6,012 nt of DNA from an uncultured Bacteroidales bacterium (lineage in GTDB: Bacteria; Bacteroidota; Bacteroidia; Bacteroidales; P3). The position numbers and the translations under genes are program-made. Of the stretch, positions 1 to 4,096 are shown piece by piece (position 1 is the first letter of the stretch; each line of letters opens with the position of its first letter). Location: positions 1-6,012 of the forward strand of contig CAMNIH010000103.1 of the NCBI GenBank assembly GCA_946540365.1. Reading direction: 5' to 3'. The notes below the pieces were generated by a model. That model made no database searches and was not told the DNA's origin. It was given only the letters and a program-made list of their open reading frames with translations.

Positions 1-1245
1 GCCGCTGAGGTTGCCGAAGTAGTTGTACTGCGTGGTGCCGTCGAAGCCGAAGTAGGTGAGGAACTGGTGGGCCGACATGGATTTTCCGTTGTCGAGTTCA
101 ATCTGTTCGGCGATGTCTTTCACCAGATCGATCACGCGGCGGTCGGCAGGGGCCGACATGCCCGCCTGGGTGTAGTAGCCGAACTGGATGGTCTGGCCCA
201 CCACCACCCGGCCCGAGGTGGGTTTGAGGCGCTCGGTGATCAGGTTGAGGAAGGTGCTCTTGCCCACGCCGTTGGGGCCGACGATGCCAATCTTCTCGCC
301 CCGTTTGAAGACGTAGGAGTAGTCGTCGATTAGGTCGCGGTAGCACACGTTGTACAATTCCAGGATTTTGCCGCCGATGCGTTCGGTCTTGACGGTCAGC
401 TGGGGCCGTGAGTCGTCGAAGCGGGTGTGGGCTTTGGCTTCGAGCTCGTAGAAGGCGTCGATGCGTGCCTGGGCCTTGGTGCCGCGTGCCTGGGGCATGC
501 GGCGCATCCACTCCAGCTCGGTGCGGTAGAGGCTGCGGGCTTTCTCCACCTCGGCGCGTTCGTTGGCTTCGCGTTCGGCCTTCTTTTCCAAGTAATAGTC
601 GTAGTGCCCCTTGTAATGGTATAGTCGCGCGTTGTCGAGCTCGTAGATGTCCTGGCAGACGTTATCGAGGAAGTAGCGGTCGTGGGTGACCATGAGCAGG
701 GCGAGCCGTTGGCGCGAGAGGAAGTCTTCGAGCCACTCGATCATGTCGATGTCCAGGTGGTTGGTAGGCTCGTCGAGGATGAGCAGGTTGCAATCGTCCA
801 TCAGCAGACGGCAGAGGGCCACCTTTTTCTGCTCGCCGCCGCTGAGGGTCTCCATCTGCCGGTCGAGAAGCGTGTCCACCTTCATACGGCTGAGGATCTC
901 TTCCATGCGCTGCTCGAAGGTCCAAGGATCCTCCGTCTCCGGGCGTTGCACATTGTAGACGAAGTCTCGCACCCGCTCGTGGGGATAGGCCTCCGGGCTT
1001 TGCGGCAGGTAGGCCAGCTTGAGGTCACCGCGGAAGGTGACCTTGCCGCTGTCCTGCAGGGTGTTGTAGCCCCGCTGACCCGCCGCGGTCATGATGATGT
1101 TCAGCAGGGTGGACTTGCCGTAGCCGTTGCGGGCAATGAGGGCGCTCTTCTGTCCGGCGTTGATGCCGAAGGAGATGTCTTCGAAGAGCAGCTTGTCGCC
1201 GAAGCTCTTGGTGAGGTTCTCGACGGTGAGTAGTGCGTCAGCCAT
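1..1245 (-). CDS. ABC-F family ATPase, Uup-like (3' end cut off by window)
   Basis: Soluble twin-ATPase protein of the ABC-F class. Known family members act on ribosomes (translation factors, antibiotic-resistance ribosome protection), not in transport; no membrane segment is seen here. 415 residues are visible. First ATPase domain: Walker A-like IARNGYGKST at 37-46, signature LSGGEQ at 134-139, Walker B LLILDEP with TNHLD at 154-165, switch His in THDR at 187-190. The charged linker (about 218-285) contains WMRRMPQARGTKAQARI, which resembles the Uup-type linker. Second domain: Walker A GPNGVGKST at 323-331; the sequence ends inside the second signature (NLSG), so the second Walker B and the C-terminal tail are missing. 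The first Walker A has Ala where the leading Gly of GxxGxGK usually stands. Start: ATG at 1245 gives the canonical short N-terminus before the first beta strand, and no Shine-Dalgarno is visible. It is the last visible gene of the minus-strand operon and overlaps the 43-codon ORF by 8 bases. Exact subfamily role (Uup, EttA or resistance) is inference. Confidence 0.95.
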   Translation of the reverse strand, partial: MADALLTVENLTKSFGDKLLFEDISFGINAGQKSALIARNGYGKSTLLNIIMTAAGQRGYNTLQDSGKVTFRGDLKLAYLPQSPEAYPHERVRDFVYNVQRPETEDPWTFEQRMEEILSRMKVDTLLDRQMETLSGGEQKKVALCRLLMDDCNLLILDEPTNHLDIDMIEWLEDFLSRQRLALLMVTHDRYFLDNVCQDIYELDNARLYHYKGHYDYYLEKKAEREANERAEVEKARSLYRTELEWMRRMPQARGTKAQARIDAFYELEAKAHTRFDDSRPQLTVKTERIGGKILELYNVCYRDLIDDYSYVFKRGEKIGIVGPNGVGKSTFLNLITERLKPTSGRVVVGQTIQFGYYTQAGMSAPADRRVIDLVKDIAEQIELDNGKSMSAHQFLTYFGFDGTTQYNYFGNLSG

Positions 1246-1369
1246 GGATGAGGGTGTTGGAAAAGACGCCTTGTTCGAGGGCGCCGGTAGGTGAAAGCAC
1301 GTGGGCGGGAACGCCACCCGCAATGTCGGCACGCACGTAGCGGCGATAGTCCTGGCGCAAAGCAATCAT
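1238..1369 (-). CDS. possible 43-residue coupled small protein
   Basis: Not recognised. An ORF of 43 codons plus TGA starts with the ATG that overlaps the acid phosphatase stop (ATGA) and stops inside the ABC-F start (ATGGCTGA), so it fills exactly the 120-base gap between those two genes. The product begins MIALRQDYRRYVRADIAGG and ends SNTLIHG. It is basic in its N-terminal half, with no signal peptide, membrane segment or Cys motif. Codons look coding-like for this genome (GCC, GAC, CGC, TAC, GTG, GGC; mostly C, G or T in third positions), and better than the ABC-F frame read upstream of its own ATG. It could be a real small protein, a coupling leader that delivers ribosomes to the ABC-F start, a remnant of a longer gene, or chance. 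The same frame extends upstream through the phosphatase gene, but there it is only an antisense-free shadow frame. Confidence 0.35.
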   Translation of the reverse strand: MIALRQDYRRYVRADIAGGVPAHVLSPTGALEQGVFSNTLIHG

Positions 1370-2073
1370 CGGGTGATCTTTTTGTATTCTTTGCGGGCCT
1401 GCTTCATGAGTTTCATGAAGCGCCGGTCGGCGTGCAGGCGTGCCACGGCGGCACTGGCGGCCAGACGGCCGGCATCGACGTCGCTCTGCCAGTGGAAGCC
1501 GGCTATCACACGGCTCTGGCCGTACATGTAGCCTCGGGCCAGGATGGTGTCGGCGTGTTCGGGAGCCATCTCGGTGAGCAGCAGGGCAGTGGTCCACCCG
1601 AGGATGGTGTGGCCGGAAGGGTAGGAGCCGTTGTGGCTGAGCTCCTCCTCGTCCCACGGGGCGATAGTCGGCTGGTGGTAGTACATATAGGGGCGTGTAC
1701 GCATGTAGAACGCTTTGGCGGTCTCGCTCACCTTGTCGGCGGAGAAGATACCGGCCGTGAGCATCCGGTAGATGGCGGGGGTGGCCTCCTTGGAGAGGGT
1801 GATGCCCATGGCGCCGCCCATGATGCGGCACATGTAGTCCACGCTCCACTCGGCATCCTGCGTGGCCAGGGCGCAGCGGAGGCTGTCCTTGCGTTGCTCC
1901 AGGCCCCACCGGTACTGGGCTTTGTCGTATTGGAAGGCGGCGCTGGCCGTGTCGGGCGGTGGCGGCAGGAATCGCCGCATGTTGGGCAGTTCGTGTGCGG
2001 GGACGAGAGGGACTTGTGCAACAGCGGTCACGCACAATAGCAGGGCCGCGACGGTGGCGAAGAGGTGTTTCAT
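1366..2073 (-). CDS. class A acid phosphatase, PAP2 superfamily (secreted)
   Basis: Vanadium-haloperoxidase-like phosphatase that hydrolyses phosphomonoesters; class A enzymes of this type (PhoN/PhoC group) are periplasmic. 235 residues. An N-terminal signal peptide is visible: Lys2, a hydrophobic stretch at 4-16, and a likely cleavage TAVA|Q after residue 19. The three-part active site is intact: KAFYMRTRP at 120-128 (K-x6-RP), GSYPSGHT at 149-156, with His155 the expected acid/base, and SRVIAGFHWQSD at 187-198 (SR-x5-H-x3-D), with His194 the expected phosphate-attacking nucleophile. The GSYPSGHT wording is the class A hallmark and separates it from membrane lipid phosphatases; no transmembrane bundle is seen. 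The mature size of about 24 kDa is normal for the class. The start ATG overlaps the stop of the upstream DUF1232 gene (ATGA), and its own stop overlaps the 43-codon ORF, so it is co-transcribed and probably translationally coupled. The substrate cannot be read from sequence. Confidence 0.94.
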   Translation of the reverse strand: MKHLFATVAALLLCVTAVAQVPLVPAHELPNMRRFLPPPPDTASAAFQYDKAQYRWGLEQRKDSLRCALATQDAEWSVDYMCRIMGGAMGITLSKEATPAIYRMLTAGIFSADKVSETAKAFYMRTRPYMYYHQPTIAPWDEEELSHNGSYPSGHTILGWTTALLLTEMAPEHADTILARGYMYGQSRVIAGFHWQSDVDAGRLAASAAVARLHADRRFMKLMKQARKEYKKITR

Positions 2074-2429
2074 TGTTTCAGAAGTTTGTCGGTCTGTTCC
2101 TTGGCCTGCTGGCTGATGTCGGGGGTGATGTATCGGTTCAGGGTGCGCAGGGCCACCATGAGGGCGGTCAGGTCGTCGGTGAACCCCAGCGCAGGGATGA
2201 AGTCCGGCACCAGGTCGGCCGGCAGGATCAAGTATCCCAGTGCTCCGATGATGAGGGTCTTGGCCTTGGTCGGAACCGTCTTCGACTGCAGCAGGAAATA
2301 AAGTTGCAGGGCAGGGTAGAGCACCTTGGCACCCACCGTGGCTGCCACGTGCTTCAGCTTGGACCAGAGTCCATTCTCGTTGAAGTGTCGCTCGTATTGC
2401 GGAGCTGTCTCTAAACTGAACTTATCCAT
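2070..2429 (-). CDS. DUF1232 / YkvA-like small membrane protein
   Basis: 119 residues. The core at about 54-97 fits the DUF1232 family: a hydrophobic stretch with IIGALGYLILPADLVPDFIP followed by LGFTDDLTAL, i.e. the family's conserved pattern of aliphatic-Tyr, P-x-D-hydrophobic-x-P-D, then G-x-x-D-D. A second hydrophobic stretch lies at 34-47 (AKVLYPALQLYFLL). It is probably associated with the inner membrane by these short hydrophobic segments. The family is widespread and its biochemical function is unknown, so none is assigned. It is the first gene of the minus-strand operon: the 5' side is the divergent intergenic region shared with the M20 peptidase, and its stop overlaps the acid phosphatase start (ATGA). 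The ATG at 2429 is the only sensible start; no Shine-Dalgarno is seen, as is usual in Bacteroidetes. The C-terminal 20 residues are polar and Gln/Lys rich. Confidence 0.9.
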   Translation of the reverse strand: MDKFSLETAPQYERHFNENGLWSKLKHVAATVGAKVLYPALQLYFLLQSKTVPTKAKTLIIGALGYLILPADLVPDFIPALGFTDDLTALMVALRTLNRYITPDISQQAKEQTDKLLKQ

Positions 2430-2433
2430 TCTT

Positions 2434-2451
2434 ATTCAATGTAAATTGAAT
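2434..2451. promoter_or_regulatory. 18-bp palindrome, possible operator
   Basis: ATTCAAT-GTAA-ATTGAAT: perfect 7-base inverted arms around a 4-base spacer, 5 to 22 bases upstream of the DUF1232 start. It covers the -7 box of the candidate minus-strand promoter, a position where a dimeric repressor would block transcription. The arms are AT-rich, so chance is possible in this AT-rich gap. No regulator gene is present in the window to match with it. Confidence 0.3.
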
Positions 2452-2468
2452 TGCCACCCTAACGCAAG
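2436..2468 (-). promoter_or_regulatory. candidate Bacteroidetes-type promoter for the minus-strand operon
   Basis: On the minus strand, CTTG (2468-2465), a 21-base spacer and TACATTGA (2443-2436) approximate the TTTG-N19-21-TAnnTTTG pattern of Bacteroidetes primary-sigma promoters. The -7 box has one clear mismatch. Transcription would begin only a few bases before the ATG at 2429, giving a very short leader, which weakens the call. No better match is seen between 2430 and 2582 on this strand. Confidence 0.28.
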
Positions 2469-2537
2469 AGCAGTCTGTTTATTGCGCCGGAACGAAAAAA
2501 TACATTCGTGCGGGAGGTTTATGTCGTTTTTATTTCG

Positions 2538-2545
2538 TATCTTTG
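2538..2545 (+). promoter_or_regulatory. Bacteroidetes -7 promoter element for the M20 peptidase gene
   Basis: TATCTTTG is an exact match to the Bacteroidetes -7 consensus TAnnTTTG, 37 bases before the M20 peptidase ATG. Expected transcription start is about 2551-2554, giving a roughly 30-base leader that is strongly A-rich (run of 8 A at 2552-2559) and has no Shine-Dalgarno, as is typical for the phylum. The upstream -33 box is weak: only GTTTA around 2517-2521, with a spacer somewhat shorter than usual. Confidence 0.6.
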
Positions 2546-2582
2546 CCGCCGAAAAAAAATATACAATATAATTAGATTCATT

Positions 2583-3935
2583 ATGAAACAGTACATCGAA
2601 CAAAACAAGGACCGTTTCCTCGAAGAACTCTTCTCTCTGATCCGCATTCCCTCCATCAGCAGTGAGCAGGAACACAAGCCCGACATGGTGCGCTGTGCCG
2701 AACGCTGGCGCGAGCTGCTGCTCGAGGCCGGTGCCGACCGTGCCGAGGTGATGCCCACCGAGGGCAACCCCGTCGTTTATGGAGAGAAGATCATCGACCC
2801 CGCCAAACCTACCGTGCTTGTCTACGGCCATTACGATGTCATGCCTGTCGCTCCGCTCGAACTGTGGCGCACCCAGCCTTTCGAGCCGGTGGTCAAGGAC
2901 GGCCGTATCTGGGCCCGTGGCGCCGACGACGACAAGGGACAGAGTTTCATGCAGGCCAAAGCATTCGAGTATATGGTCCGTACCGGCAACCTCCCCTGCA
3001 ATGTCAAGTTTATGCTTGAGGGCGAGGAGGAGATCGGTTCTGGTTCGCTCTACGGCTTCTGTAAAAAAAATAAAGAACTGCTTCGTGCCGACATCATCAT
3101 CGTCAGCGACACCTCGATGATCGCCCCCGACGTGCCCTCGATTACCAGCGGCCTGCGCGGCCTCTGCTACTGGGAGGTCGAAGTGACCGGCGCCAACCAC
3201 GACTTGCATTCCGGCATCTTCGGCGGCGCCGTGGCCAACCCAATCAATGTGCTCTGCAAGATGATTGCCGACCTGCACGACGAGAATGGCCATATCACTA
3301 TCCCCGGATTCTACGACGACGTGCTGGTGCTCAGCGACGAGGAGCGCGCCCTGATGGCTCAGGCCCCCTTCGACGAAGAGGCTTACAAGCGTGAACTCGG
3401 CGTCCGTGCGCTGAAAGGCGAGAAAGGCTTCACCACCAAAGAACGCACGGGTATACGTCCCTGTCTCGACGTGTGCGGTATCTGGGGCGGATATACGGGT
3501 GAGGGTACCAAGACGGTTCTCCCCTCCAAGGCCTACGCCAAGATCAGCACCCGACTGGTGGCCAACCAGGATTTCGAGAAGATATCCAAGCTCTTCCAGG
3601 AATATTTCGAGAGTGTGGCGCCCGACTATGTCACCGTCAAGGTCACGCCCTGCCACGGCGGCGCCGCCTATGTGGCTCCGCTCGAGCTGAAGGCCTACAA
3701 GGCTGCCGAACGTGCCATGCAGGAAGTCTACGGCAAACGTCCCATCCCCACCCGCAGCGGCGGAAGCATCCCCATTGTGGCCGGTTTCGAGAAGATCCTC
3801 GGCCTCAAGAGCATCCTGATGGGCTTCGGACTCGCCAGCGACGACATCCATGCCCCCAACGAGAACTATCCTCTTGAGCAGTTCTTCCGCGGTATTGAGA
3901 CCATCCCGCTGTTCTATAAGTATTTCGCTGAATAA
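2583..3935 (+). CDS. M20 family metallo-dipeptidase
   Basis: Cytoplasmic dizinc peptidase of the M20 carnosinase/dipeptidase-like group, expected to release amino acids from di- or short peptides. 450 residues, a normal full length, with no signal peptide. Metal and catalytic residues all appear present by comparison with family motifs: GHYDV at 82-86 (His83 ligand, Asp85 supporting), GADDDKGQ at 113-120 (bridging Asp, probably Asp116), EGEEEIGS at 146-153 (Glu149 catalytic base, Glu150 ligand), VSDTS at 174-178 (Asp176 ligand) and DDIHAPNE at 420-427 (His423 ligand). The lid/dimerisation domain at about 185-335 carries NHDLHSG at 205-211, whose His209 matches the family's dimer-contributed active-site His. 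Start: ATG 2583, just after the promoter and A-rich leader; a longer in-frame GTG start at 2508 would lie upstream of the promoter and is rejected. It is monocistronic or first in its unit, divergent from the DUF1232 operon. A run of 8 A at 3063-3070 inside the gene is unusual in this GC-rich frame. Confidence 0.96.
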   Translation: MKQYIEQNKDRFLEELFSLIRIPSISSEQEHKPDMVRCAERWRELLLEAGADRAEVMPTEGNPVVYGEKIIDPAKPTVLVYGHYDVMPVAPLELWRTQPFEPVVKDGRIWARGADDDKGQSFMQAKAFEYMVRTGNLPCNVKFMLEGEEEIGSGSLYGFCKKNKELLRADIIIVSDTSMIAPDVPSITSGLRGLCYWEVEVTGANHDLHSGIFGGAVANPINVLCKMIADLHDENGHITIPGFYDDVLVLSDEERALMAQAPFDEEAYKRELGVRALKGEKGFTTKERTGIRPCLDVCGIWGGYTGEGTKTVLPSKAYAKISTRLVANQDFEKISKLFQEYFESVAPDYVTVKVTPCHGGAAYVAPLELKAYKAAERAMQEVYGKRPIPTRSGGSIPIVAGFEKILGLKSILMGFGLASDDIHAPNENYPLEQFFRGIETIPLFYKYFAE

Positions 3936-3961
3936 AGAGGTGGTTTGCCTTAATATCAATG

Positions 3962-4019
3962 ATAGTCGATCATCGCTCGTTGTTCGGTGAATACAGAATT
4001 GCGAACGATGGTCGACTAT
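3962..4019. repeat. strong inverted repeat, possible terminator or mRNA hairpin
   Basis: Left arm ATAGTCGATCATCGCTCG (3962-3979) and right arm CGAACGATGGTCGACTAT (4002-4019) pair over 18 positions with one T-G wobble and one C-A mismatch, around a 22-base loop. It lies 26 bases after the M20 stop and 77 bases before the Nfn fusion start, so it would be transcribed at the 3' end of the M20 mRNA. What follows is AT-rich (CATATTTAATAATAG) but has no true T tract, so it is not a textbook intrinsic terminator. It could instead stabilise a 3' end, act in the leader of the next gene, or be a copy of a dispersed palindromic repeat. The rest of the 3936-4096 gap shows only a 12-bp palindrome (4050-4061) and no clear -7 box. 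Confidence 0.6.
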
Positions 4020-4096
4020 ACATATTTAATAATAGTGCGGGAACAATAAAACACAGGTGTTGTCCGTTATCCGCAACATAAGAAAACAGAATCGCC

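Noticed and set aside
682..1233. 183-codon plus-strand frame inside the ABC-F gene
   Set aside because: Lies opposite the intact first ATPase domain; its translation is a complement of the ABC motifs with no features of its own.
1291..2040. 249-codon plus-strand frame opposite the acid phosphatase
   Set aside because: The minus strand encodes a complete signal peptide and three-part phosphatase active site; the plus frame is an antisense shadow.
2508..2582. N-terminal extension of the M20 peptidase from a GTG at 2508
   Set aside because: It would start upstream of the exact -7 promoter box and translate the A-rich leader into a basic, non-family extension; ATG 2583 gives the normal N-terminus.
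2436..3959. 507-codon open frame on the minus strand, antisense to the M20 peptidase
   Set aside because: The plus-strand frame has all M20 motifs. A long antisense frame without stops is expected opposite a gene with GC-rich, strongly biased third positions; the antisense product shows no recognisable domain.
4021..4035. AT-rich stretch after the inverted repeat as the U tract of an intrinsic terminator
   Set aside because: It has only short T runs (ATTT), not the continuous T tract expected, so the hairpin is reported as a repeat with terminator function only as one possibility.
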